This document shows, piece after piece, positions 1 to 4,882 of a stretch of DNA of 5,064 nucleotides. Every line of letters begins with the position of its first letter. Positions within the stretch are counted from its first letter, which is position 1. Position numbers and translations under genes: made by a program. The stretch comes from UBA2030 sp049969475. Lineage in GTDB: Bacteria; Bacteroidota; Bacteroidia; Bacteroidales; TTA-H9. The stretch covers positions 1 to 5,064 of the forward strand of contig JBMFOU010000050.1 in the NCBI GenBank assembly GCA_049969475.1, given 5' to 3'. The notes beneath the pieces are model-generated. The model did not search any database. It saw nothing but the letters and a program-made list of their open reading frames with translations, and was not told the DNA's origin.

Positions 1-105
1 ACGCGAGAGGCGAATGATTTCAGGACGGGTGCCTACGACGGTGAGGACTTTGAGTTTTGTGATCTGTGATCTGTGATCTGCGATCTGTGAAGGGATATCT
101 GTCAT
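1..105 (-). CDS. capG: UDP-N-acetylglucosamine 2-epimerase, WecB/CapG type (N-terminus only, cut by left edge)
   Basis: Reading leftward from the ATG at 105-103, the frame stays open to the window edge (35 codons). Residues about 18-35 read KLKVLTVVGTRPEIIRLS, the N-terminal strand and UDP-binding motif (VxGTRPE) of the non-hydrolysing UDP-GlcNAc 2-epimerase family (WecB, CapG, WbjD, FnlC). After CapE and CapF, the expected member is CapG, which inverts C2 of UDP-N-acetyl-6-deoxy-L-talosamine to give UDP-L-FucNAc in the cytoplasm. Family proteins normally begin just before KVL. Here about 17 extra residues precede it, mostly encoded by a 7-bp tandem array (SQIADHRSQIT), so the repeat is translated if this ATG is used. 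I see no other ATG closer to the core. The family call is firm from the motif; CapG rather than general WecB is inferred from context. Confidence 0.8.
   Translation of the reverse strand, partial: MTDIPSQIADHRSQITKLKVLTVVGTRPEIIRLSR
59..90. repeat. Heptamer tandem array A1 (GTGATCT)
   Basis: Plus-strand units are GTGATCT three times, then GCGATCT, then a partial GTGA, with a strict 7-bp period. The array lies inside the predicted 5' end of the CapG-type gene. On that gene's strand the unit is CAGATCA-like, which contains no stop codon in any of its three phases. The same GTGATCT unit recurs in the array on the other side of the neighbouring four-helix-bundle gene. Confidence 0.95.
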
Positions 106-117
106 TGAACTAATATT
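101..117 (-). promoter_or_regulatory. Shared translation-start leader of the CapG-type gene
   Basis: On the plus strand this reads GTCAT, TGAAC, TAATATT with no gaps. The CAT is the reverse complement of the ATG start at 105-103. The same three blocks in the same order, with two 2-bp gaps, overlap the ATG of the CapF-type gene at 1828-1848. Seventeen matching bases at two otherwise different junctions suggest a common origin or a conserved initiation signal. No strong Shine-Dalgarno sequence is visible, as is usual in Bacteroidota. Its function is inferred only. Confidence 0.45.
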
Positions 118-141
118 CGGATGATTAGAAAATAAGCTAAA

Positions 142-495
142 CTATTCAAAGAGTGATTTCTTCAAGCCAACGATCATTTTTCTAATAGTCACGATTTGAT
201 TTAACATTTCTTCAAAGTGAATCTTTTCTATAAAGTTGAGATTTTTAGATACTATAAGTTGTGTTTCAAGCTCAGAAACAGAGCCCAAAGCAATTGATAA
301 AAACTGAGAAAACTCTTTTGATGAAGCGCGAGCAGCACCTTCGGCTATGTTAGATGGAATCGAGACAGCAGAGCGTCTGATTTGATTTGTTAAACCATAC
401 TGTTCAGCTTTGGGAAATGATTCAGTCAACTTATATATTTCTGTCACTAGACTGATAGCTTTTTTCCATGCTTCAAGATCGTGATGGGTTTTCAT
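142..495 (-). CDS. Four-helix-bundle protein of the S23 / 23S rRNA intervening-sequence family (copy 1)
   Basis: This is a 117-residue protein starting at an ATG (495-493), at the family's usual length. The hallmark block GLTNQIRRSAVSIPSNIAEG (residues 35-54) is followed by KEFSQFLSIALGSVSELETQ. Both are diagnostic of the four-helix-bundle family that includes proteins encoded by 23S rRNA intervening sequences and, more distantly, the Avd accessory protein of diversity-generating retroelements. Known members are small, basic, helical and oligomeric, with no enzymatic motif; their cellular role is unsettled. The gene lies between capF and capG-type genes, in their orientation, and has 7-bp repeat arrays on both sides, the upstream one only 5 bp from the ATG. 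About half its residues match the copy at 1878-2225, so the two are paralogues but not a recent duplication. It looks more AT-rich than the sugar genes. I cannot say what it does here. Confidence 0.9.
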   Translation of the reverse strand: MKTHHDLEAWKKAISLVTEIYKLTESFPKAEQYGLTNQIRRSAVSIPSNIAEGAARASSKEFSQFLSIALGSVSELETQLIVSKNLNFIEKIHFEEMLNQIVTIRKMIVGLKKSLFE

Positions 496-500
496 TTTGG

Positions 501-630
501 GTGATCGGTGATCTGTGATGGGTGATCTGTGATGGGTAATGGGTATCGGTGGTGGGTGAACTGTGACTAATTACCGTTTACCGTTCACTGATTACCGTTC
601 ACTGATTACAGATTACTCATTACTCATTAC
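501..630. repeat. Heptamer tandem array A2 with a strand switch
   Basis: From 501 to 569 the plus strand carries units of GTGAT/GTAAT type (GTGATCG, GTGATCT, GTGATGG, GTGATCT, GTGATGG, GTAATGG, and others), with one irregular spot near 543-555. From 570 to 630 it carries the inverse type (ATTACCG, TTTACCG, TTCACTG, ATTACCG, TTCACTG, ATTACAG, ATTACTC twice, ATTAC). The halves are imperfect inverted copies and could fold together, for example GTGAAC at 556-561 with GTTCAC at 583-588 or 597-602. The right end overlaps the TAA stop of the CapF-type gene (627-629), and the left end nearly touches the four-helix-bundle start codon. Confidence 0.93.
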
Positions 631-1832
631 ACTTTTTCGAAATAAGTATCCGGATCTTCAGGATCAAAGTGCTCATTAATCCAAAAAATCGTGTACAGTT
701 CGTCTTTCCCGATATTGGTAATATTGTGCGTATGCCAAATAGGCATGTCGACGAATGAGGGCTGGGCACCATCAAGTTCGAAAGTCATTACTTTATGGGT
801 GCCTATCCTACGAAGTTCAATCCGTGCTTTGCCCTTGATAACTGCGAAGCGTTCAGCTTTCCGGGTATGAAAGTGGTTGCCGCGAGTGATACCGGGAATT
901 GTAGTGCTAAAGCTTACCTGACCGCCGCTGTTGAGTTTTACGACTTCGACAAAACTACCTCGGTTGTCGGTGTTTAGCTTCAGGTGATAAGGAAAGAAGG
1001 TAGAGTGATCAATATAGCAGAGGAAGGTATTGAAGAGGTTGCGGTCGAAGACGGTATCGAGGTCGGGGATTTCTCCCTTTTCGAAATAATTTATTTTGAA
1101 TACTTCAAGTTTTTGTAGCAAATACGAAACCCTTATTGTTGAGGTATGAGGGACATGTTTGGTTACACAGGGTTGCACGGAGTTACTCAAAGTGTTAAAA
1201 GGTGAATCACTCTGTGCGACACTGCGCAGCTGAATATCAGATATTATTTCATTTACCAATTCACCTACATAAATCAATTTCAATTCTCCATCCACCTCGA
1301 TTTTTGGTGCTTCGTTGTGGGTGAGCTGATGGCAGAAAGTGGCTACCACAGAATTATAGTAAGGATGACCGAATGGACCAAACACGTTGGGGATGATGAA
1401 ACCGGTAAAGCGGGCATTGTTTTTATGTGCCCACTGTTCAAAGAGCAGCCGTCCCTCGCGTTTGGATTTGCCATAGAGGTTGTCGCGTTCTTCCTGGGTA
1501 GAGGAGGAAAAGAGGATATGAGGAGTGGAGTTAGTGGCTTCGCAGGCGGCAATAAGTTGTTTTACAAGCCCAATATTCGTATCGTAAATAACCTGAGGGT
1601 CGTTGTGTCGGTTCATTGCGGCCAGGTGTACAATCACATCGCATGAGCGGACAAATGTTTGAAGCTTGGCATTATCCTGAAAAAAGCTATCTTCAAAAGG
1701 GATGCGCTCAAATTTTTCAGGATACAATCCAAGCGTGTTATATAGGTGTGTGCCCACGAAGCCTGCCTGGCCAGTTATACCTACTTTTAAACGTGATTCG
1801 TGATTCGTGATTCGTGATTGGTTAGAGGTCAT
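627..1832 (-). CDS. capF: CapF/WbjC/FnlB-type bifunctional SDR reductase and cupin epimerase
   Basis: In the established pathway the C-terminal cupin epimerises C3 of the CapE product, and the N-terminal NADPH-dependent domain then reduces the 4-keto group to UDP-N-acetyl-6-deoxy-L-talosamine. From the ATG at 1832 the protein has 401 residues. The Rossmann motif GITGQAGFVG is at 18-27, and the YxxxK motif at Tyr120/Lys124 follows an SSS stretch. The cupin begins near residue 285 with LKLNTDNRGSFVE and holds likely metal ligands His320, His322, Glu327 and His367. An open TTG lies three codons earlier, but the ATG is preferred. Characterised homologues have about 370 residues. The excess fits two repeat-derived pieces: residues 2-14 from a 7-bp array, and about 201-225 from degenerate 10-bp repeats between the domains. 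Its TAA stop lies inside another heptamer array. Both catalytic domains look intact. Confidence 0.93.
   Translation of the reverse strand: MTSNQSRITNHESRLKVGITGQAGFVGTHLYNTLGLYPEKFERIPFEDSFFQDNAKLQTFVRSCDVIVHLAAMNRHNDPQVIYDTNIGLVKQLIAACEATNSTPHILFSSSTQEERDNLYGKSKREGRLLFEQWAHKNNARFTGFIIPNVFGPFGHPYYNSVVATFCHQLTHNEAPKIEVDGELKLIYVGELVNEIISDIQLRSVAQSDSPFNTLSNSVQPCVTKHVPHTSTIRVSYLLQKLEVFKINYFEKGEIPDLDTVFDRNLFNTFLCYIDHSTFFPYHLKLNTDNRGSFVEVVKLNSGGQVSFSTTIPGITRGNHFHTRKAERFAVIKGKARIELRRIGTHKVMTFELDGAQPSFVDMPIWHTHNITNIGKDELYTIFWINEHFDPEDPDTYFEKV
1162..1231. repeat. Degenerate 10-bp repeats inside the CapF coding region
   Basis: Consecutive plus-strand 10-bp blocks read GTTACACAGG, GTTGCACGGA, GTTACTCAAA, GTGTTAAAAG, GTGAATCACT, then CTGTGCGACA and CTGCGCAGCT. 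The first five share a GT start; the last two match weakly. They encode CapF residues about 201-225, a Ser/Asn/Thr/Gln-rich stretch between the reductase and cupin domains where homologues run almost directly from one domain to the next. The stretch keeps the frame. The first three blocks are clear and the rest are a judgement. Confidence 0.6.
1792..1819. repeat. Heptamer tandem array A3 (four perfect CGTGATT units)
   Basis: Four exact tandem copies of CGTGATT lie within the 5' end of the CapF-type gene. On the coding strand the unit is AATCACG, stop-free in all three phases, and it is translated as about nine residues (SRITNHESR). The array is inverted with respect to array A4 on the far side of the adjacent four-helix-bundle gene. 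Confidence 0.96.
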
Positions 1833-1848
1833 GTTGAACAATAATATT
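1828..1848 (-). promoter_or_regulatory. Shared translation-start leader of the CapF-type gene
   Basis: The plus strand reads GTCAT, two bases, TGAAC, two bases, TAATATT. The CAT (1830-1832) is the reverse complement of the CapF start codon. The same blocks overlap the CapG-type start at 101-117. The match extends weakly further upstream: both have a TTTCT about 9-10 bases before AATATTA on the coding strand. It supports the ATG at 1832 as the real start rather than the TTG at 1841. Confidence 0.45.
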
Positions 1849-1877
1849 TTTCCTAAACAGAAACTCTCTTGTACAAC

Positions 1878-2225
1878 TTATTTATATAGTGATTTTATAA
1901 GACCTGAAAGCATTTTTGAAATTCGGCTCAATTTGTCCTCTATTGGTACTAACTCTTTAATATATCCTAAATTATGAGCAATCGTAATGAGGGTATGTAA
2001 TTCAGAAGCGCTGCCCAAAGCAATATGGAGAAACTGGTTAAATTCTTTAACTGTTTGGCGCGCTGAGCCTTCTGAAATATTTGCAGGGATAGAAACTGCT
2101 GCCCGCCGAATTTGGCTTGTTAGGCCAAAAAATTCATTCTTTGGAAAATCATTTGTTATTCTGTAAATCTCAGTAACAAATTCCATAGAAACCTTCCAAA
2201 CATCTAGGTCTTTATGCGTTCTCAT
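1878..2225 (-). CDS. Four-helix-bundle protein of the S23 / 23S rRNA intervening-sequence family (copy 2)
   Basis: This is a 115-residue protein with an ATG start at 2225-2223. The family signature GLTSQIRRAAVSIPANISEG (residues 34-53) is followed by KEFNQFLHIALGSASELHT; the N-terminus MRTHKDLDVWK is also typical. The protein is predicted to be all-helical with no signal peptide, membrane segment or catalytic motif. It is encoded between the RmlC-like cupin and CapF genes on the same strand, so it is probably co-transcribed with them. It is flanked by inverted heptamer arrays, ending 58 bp from the left one and starting 22 bp from the right one. Roughly half the residues match the copy at 142-495, with conservation strongest in the central block. 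That both copies sit at operon junctions with matching flanks suggests a repeated insertion event rather than a role specific to sugar synthesis. Function unknown. Confidence 0.9.
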   Translation of the reverse strand: MRTHKDLDVWKVSMEFVTEIYRITNDFPKNEFFGLTSQIRRAAVSIPANISEGSARQTVKEFNQFLHIALGSASELHTLITIAHNLGYIKELVPIEDKLSRISKMLSGLIKSLYK

Positions 2226-2247
2226 TTATCGTTTATGTCAATCCGGA

Positions 2248-2282
2248 ACGAATCACGAGTTACAAATTACGATTCACGATCA
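2248..2282. repeat. Heptamer tandem array A4 (ACGAATC type, degenerate)
   Basis: Five 7-bp units on the plus strand read ACGAATC, ACGAGTT, ACAAATT, ACGATTC, ACGATCA. CGAATCACG here is the reverse complement of CGTGATTCG in array A3. On the coding strand the array contains stop triplets, and it supplies the TAA and last residues of the RmlC-like cupin gene. Confidence 0.85.
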
Positions 2283-2692
2283 TCAAATAGCCACATTTCA
2301 ACAGGAAACCGGTAATCATCTTTCTTCGAGTCTTCCAACAGCATATCTGAAAAGACCATCAATGTTGAATCGACTTTTAAGGCTTTGAAGCCGTTAACGT
2401 GGCCGGGCGGGACAGTAAGGATTTCGCTTTTGGTGTCCGTGAGGGTGTAGGAGTTAATTTTGAGGTCTTTGGAGGGAGAATCCCAGTTATCGATAGCAAT
2501 CCAATTAATCACGAAACTACCTTTTGCGACAAAGAAATATTTTGTTTCTTTTTTATGGCCCTGCCAGGCACGTATGATATGGGTATCGTGATGAGTAACC
2601 GTATAAAACCGCTTAATACCTTCGAAAGTAAAGTCGTTAACGAAGCGGAGTGTTCCCCGATGATCATTAAATATGCCACCTTTTAGAATCAT
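2267..2692 (-). CDS. RmlC-like cupin, probable nucleotide-sugar epimerase/isomerase
   Basis: From the ATG at 2692 the protein has 141 residues; a TTG one codon earlier is open but unlikely to be used. The sequence follows the RmlC/WxcM-FdtA cupin pattern: an N-terminal FNDHRGTLRFVND segment (8-20), a strand with RAWQGHKKETKYFFVAKGSF (41-60) carrying His46, IDNWDSPSK (67-75), and a second cupin motif VPPGHVNGF (94-102). Family members act on dTDP- or UDP-keto sugars as 3,5-epimerases or 3,4-ketoisomerases. The exact substrate cannot be read from the sequence. It follows capE after an 86-bp gap, so it could work on the CapE product or belong to another sugar branch. The RGxHAH motif typical of FdtA is altered, so I do not give a gene symbol. 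The final residues DDRES and the stop codon come from a 7-bp repeat array, so the original C-terminus may have been replaced. Confidence 0.82.
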   Translation of the reverse strand: MILKGGIFNDHRGTLRFVNDFTFEGIKRFYTVTHHDTHIIRAWQGHKKETKYFFVAKGSFVINWIAIDNWDSPSKDLKINSYTLTDTKSEILTVPPGHVNGFKALKVDSTLMVFSDMLLEDSKKDDYRFPVEMWLFDDRES

Positions 2693-2778
2693 CAAATCCC
2701 GCAGCCAATAAGTTGTTACAAATAGTAATTAGGTTTTGCTTATCGTTATTACAAAGCAAAGATTTGATTATCAAAAGA

Positions 2779-3825
2779 TTAATCCGGATATTGCATTGTA
2801 TCCATGTCACCTAATATATCACGACGAATCATGGGTAGTTTGAGCAAAAGCTGTTTCATTCCTTCTACGTCTAAACGATGCGTATTGTGAGAATGGTATT
2901 CCTCATATTTATTCACATCGGGAATACCTTCAGTAAAATAAATATTATAATTCAAATCCCGATTGTCCGCCGGTATTCTGTAGTAATCGCCCAGGTCTTG
3001 TGCCTTAACCATATCTTCGCGGCTAACCAGCGTTTCATAGAGTTTTTCTCCATGCCTGGTGCCGATAATTTTTATTTCGTTTTTGGCGTTATATAATTCA
3101 AGCAAGGCTTTGGCAAGGGTTTCGATGGTTGCTGCCGGCGCTTTTTGTACGAAAATATCACCATTATTTCCATTTTCAAACGCAAACAGGACAAGGTCAA
3201 CAGCATCTTCAAGGGTCATCATGAACCTAGTCATTTGCGGGTCAGTGATGGTAAGCGGCAAACCCTTTTTAATTTGTTCAATAAAAAGTGGAATCACCGA
3301 GCCTCTGGAGGCCATAACGTTTCCATAACGGGTTCCACAAAATACAGTTTTTTTCCCATCCAGATTTCTTGAGCGAGCAATCATGACCTTTTCCATCAAA
3401 GCCTTCGACATACCCATTGCATTTATAGGGTAAGCAGCTTTGTCAGTACTTAAAACGACTACTCGTTTTACTCCATTGGCCTCGGCAGCAGATAGCACGT
3501 TATCAGTGCCAAGAATATTTGTTTTAACCGCTTCAATGGGAAAAAACTCACAGGAAGGTACCTGCTTTAAAGCAGCTGCATGAAAAATATAGTCCACACC
3601 CCTGCATGCACTATCGACCGCACTGAGGTTACGAACATCTCCAATGTAAAATTTGATTTTAGGATTGTTAAGCTGTTTTCGCATATCATCCTGTTTCTTC
3701 TCATCTCGCGAGAAGATTCTGATTTGTTTGAACCTATCATCTTTGAGAAAGCGATGCAAAACAGCATTTCCAAAGGAGCCAGTCCCACCCGTAATAAGTA
3801 ATGTACTATTGTTTTCTATTTTCAT
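2779..3825 (-). CDS. capE: UDP-N-acetylglucosamine 4,6-dehydratase/5-epimerase, CapE/WbjB/FnlA type
   Basis: This enzyme opens the UDP-L-FucNAc pathway, converting UDP-GlcNAc to UDP-2-acetamido-2,6-dideoxy-L-arabino-4-hexulose. It is an extended short-chain dehydrogenase with bound NADP. From the ATG at 3825 it has 348 residues, the family's normal length. Visible motifs are the Rossmann turn TGGTGSFG (12-19), the HAAALKQVP segment (about 82-90), the STDK block (126-129), and MxxxK at Met137/Lys141. Methionine in place of the usual tyrosine is characteristic of the CapE/FnlA branch and separates it from PseB/FlaA1. RHGEKLYETL near 258-267 is also typical. AAAGG, 5 bases before the ATG, is a plausible ribosome site and favours this start over the TTG one codon upstream. 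It is the first gene of the leftward operon, with about 1 kb lacking genes upstream. No repeats intrude into it. Confidence 0.94.
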   Translation of the reverse strand: MKIENNSTLLITGGTGSFGNAVLHRFLKDDRFKQIRIFSRDEKKQDDMRKQLNNPKIKFYIGDVRNLSAVDSACRGVDYIFHAAALKQVPSCEFFPIEAVKTNILGTDNVLSAAEANGVKRVVVLSTDKAAYPINAMGMSKALMEKVMIARSRNLDGKKTVFCGTRYGNVMASRGSVIPLFIEQIKKGLPLTITDPQMTRFMMTLEDAVDLVLFAFENGNNGDIFVQKAPAATIETLAKALLELYNAKNEIKIIGTRHGEKLYETLVSREDMVKAQDLGDYYRIPADNRDLNYNIYFTEGIPDVNKYEEYHSHNTHRLDVEGMKQLLLKLPMIRRDILGDMDTMQYPD

Positions 3826-4018
3826 CAAGACCTTTATAAAGTTTTTCTGTTAATGAGAAACTATAAAAATGTGCTGCCACTATAATTGCTGGAAACAAAT
3901 AGAGCCTTAATCAACGTAAAAAGTAAAATTTAGTGATATTTAAAGTCCGTTTATTAGTCAATGTAGGAAATAAATAAATAATATAGATTAATCCCTCTTT
4001 TTCTATGGTTTATATGGA

Positions 4019-4263
4019 AGCTTTTCAAAGCTCCGCCCTTTCAGTCCCATGGGAAGGACTTAGCGGGTGGGGTTCGACTCCGGAAGTGGAAAACAGGAAC
4101 AGAAGAGCTGGCCTGTTTCCGGTGAGAAGGGTTAGTTACCTTCTTCCCATTTTTCCGGCCGGTGAGAGCCGAAGTATGTCAGATGCAACATGCAGAAGTA
4201 GCCTGAAACTCAGACTAAGCCCCGTGTAAGTTGGCTTCTCCGGCAAGAAGACAACCCTATGGG
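4019..4263 (+). ncRNA. Candidate structured RNA (unclassified)
   Basis: Small stems follow one another along this GC-richer stretch: AGTCC 4043-4047 with GGACT 4056-4060; GGAA(A)ACAGG 4088-4097 with CCTGTTTCC 4112-4120; GAGAAGG 4124-4130 with CCTTCTT 4139-4145; CGGC 4156-4159 with GCCG 4168-4171; TAG-CTGA 4199-4206 with TCAG-CTA 4210-4217; GTTG-CTTCT 4230-4239 with AGAAG-CAAC 4246-4255 around one mismatch; and CCC TAT GGG 4255-4263. Several loops are purine-rich on the plus strand, which favours that strand. CCGGTGAGA occurs twice, at 4119 and 4159. I do not recognise an Rfam family. A degraded group II intron or a leader RNA are alternatives, and chance pairing is possible. Confidence 0.3.
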
Positions 4264-4540
4264 CAAAGTTGATGAAAATTTTTTTGAAATCCACACATCT
4301 TTTCGTATGGCTCAATCCAATACCCCTGCCGCACCCAACAAAGCTCATTGCTGCTAAGGAGCAGATACCTTTAGCCAAAACAGGCATCTTAGTGCGTTGC
4401 CTTAAGGGGCTGGGGAAACTCTTTAGACCATGCGATAAAAAGATGTGCTTCATTTTACCTTGTTATCAGAACCCATTGCATGTTGCAGATTTGAGTAACA
4501 AAATTACTCAATTTTTAGTTCAAAGCAAACAGAGAAGAAA

Positions 4541-4588
4541 AATTTTTTGTTAAAAAATTGTAAAAAATACTAATAATGTTCATTATTA
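4541..4588. repeat. Two AT-rich palindromes
   Basis: AATTTTTT (4541-4548) and AAAAAATT (4552-4559) pair around GTT. TAATAATG (4571-4578) and CATTATTA (4581-4588) pair around TT. A third partner, TTATTAG at 4601-4607, could compete with the second. Such sites may be operators, weak terminators, or merely products of base composition. No downstream gene is clear enough to choose. Confidence 0.4.
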
Positions 4589-4696
4589 ATACCACACAAA
4601 TTATTAGTCCAGGGAGAAAAGTTCTTTGCGGCAGGTACTTCTATCCAGTTCTTCCTGAAAATTGGCCCTAAAGATAGAAAGGGATGAACAGGCATC

Positions 4697-4709
4697 ACCC
4701 CTCAGGGGT
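4697..4709. other. Compact GC hairpin ACCCC-TCA-GGGGT
   Basis: A perfect 5-bp stem with a 3-base loop stands alone in AT-rich sequence. Neither side is followed by a T-run, so it is not a standard intrinsic terminator. A longer-looped pair, AAGACA 4716-4721 with TGTCTT 4736-4741, lies just to its right. Confidence 0.35.
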
Positions 4710-4882
4710 TCCTAAAAGACAGAAATTCAACTATTTGTCTTGCCTTCTCCCTGTATTCTTCGCATTTTTACCGTATTCTTAGGGATTAAGTTATTCATTT
4801 TTAATTGCTTAATAGGCATTGAAAGAGCCAATATTCGAAGATGGTACGAACAAAATAGGAACAAAACCTGAATGAAACCCTA

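Larger units (their letters stand above)
59..630. mobile_element. Putative repeat-bounded four-helix-bundle cassette 1
   Basis: This segment occupies the junction between the CapF-type and CapG-type genes. From left to right it holds a GTGATCT array, the shared leader with the capG-type start, the four-helix-bundle gene, and a large heptamer array whose right half is inverted (ATTACTC, ATTACAG, TTCACTG). The outermost arrays are therefore inverted with respect to each other. The right one supplies the stop codon of the upstream CapF gene, and the left one is translated into the downstream gene. A cassette of matching design lies at 1792-2282. No transposase or target duplication is visible, so calling it mobile is inference from repeated architecture. 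Confidence 0.4.
1792..2282. mobile_element. Putative repeat-bounded four-helix-bundle cassette 2
   Basis: This segment has the same layout as 59-630 at the next junction upstream, between the RmlC-like cupin and capF. It contains a GTGATTC-type array, the shared leader with the capF start, a four-helix-bundle gene, and an inverted array (GAATCAC, GAGTTAC, AAATTAC, GATTCAC). The right array supplies the cupin gene's last codons and stop, and the left array is translated into CapF. The unit differs from cassette 1 (GTGATTC against GTGATCT) but shares the GTGAT core. No transposase is visible. Confidence 0.4.
3826..4871. other. Long stretch without a convincing protein gene, upstream of capE
   Basis: Reading frames of 74 to 105 codons occur here on both strands, but none has a recognisable motif, and several overlap each other antisense. 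The stretch from 3840 to 4010 is AT-rich and should hold the leader and promoter of the leftward operon; I found no clear Bacteroidota TTG/TAnnTTTG pair. About 4019-4263 is GC-richer and hairpin-dense. From 4264 to 4540 I see nothing definite. AT palindromes follow at 4541-4588. Between 4590 and 4871 there is a compact GC hairpin (4697-4709), and the octamer GTATTCTT occurs twice, 20 bp apart (4753 and 4773). Confidence 0.6.

Noticed and set aside
142..495. Diversity-generating retroelement accessory gene (Avd)
   Set aside because: The protein belongs to the wider four-helix-bundle group, but there is no reverse transcriptase, template repeat or variable repeat in the window.
1839..1841. TTG start for CapF, and similarly TTG starts one codon before the ATG of the cupin and capE genes
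   Set aside because: An ATG follows closely in each case. The shared leader overlaps the CapF ATG, and AAAGG is well spaced from the capE ATG.
4061..4085. A tRNA B-box-like string GGTTCGACTCC at 4071-4081
   Set aside because: The flanking bases do not form a T-arm beyond two pairs, and no acceptor, D or anticodon arm can be built upstream.
4259..4357. Short plus-strand frame beginning MGKVDENFFE (32 codons)
   Set aside because: It has no ribosome site, no recognisable motif and a length expected by chance.
4136..4553. Open frames of 94-105 codons on both strands (4269-4553 plus, 4453-4136 minus), the latter with AAGG before its ATG
   Set aside because: They overlap antisense, show no known motif or plausible domain composition, and one crosses the hairpin-rich block. 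I cannot support either as a gene.
4697..4709. Intrinsic terminator
   Set aside because: The stem is good but no T-run follows on either strand.
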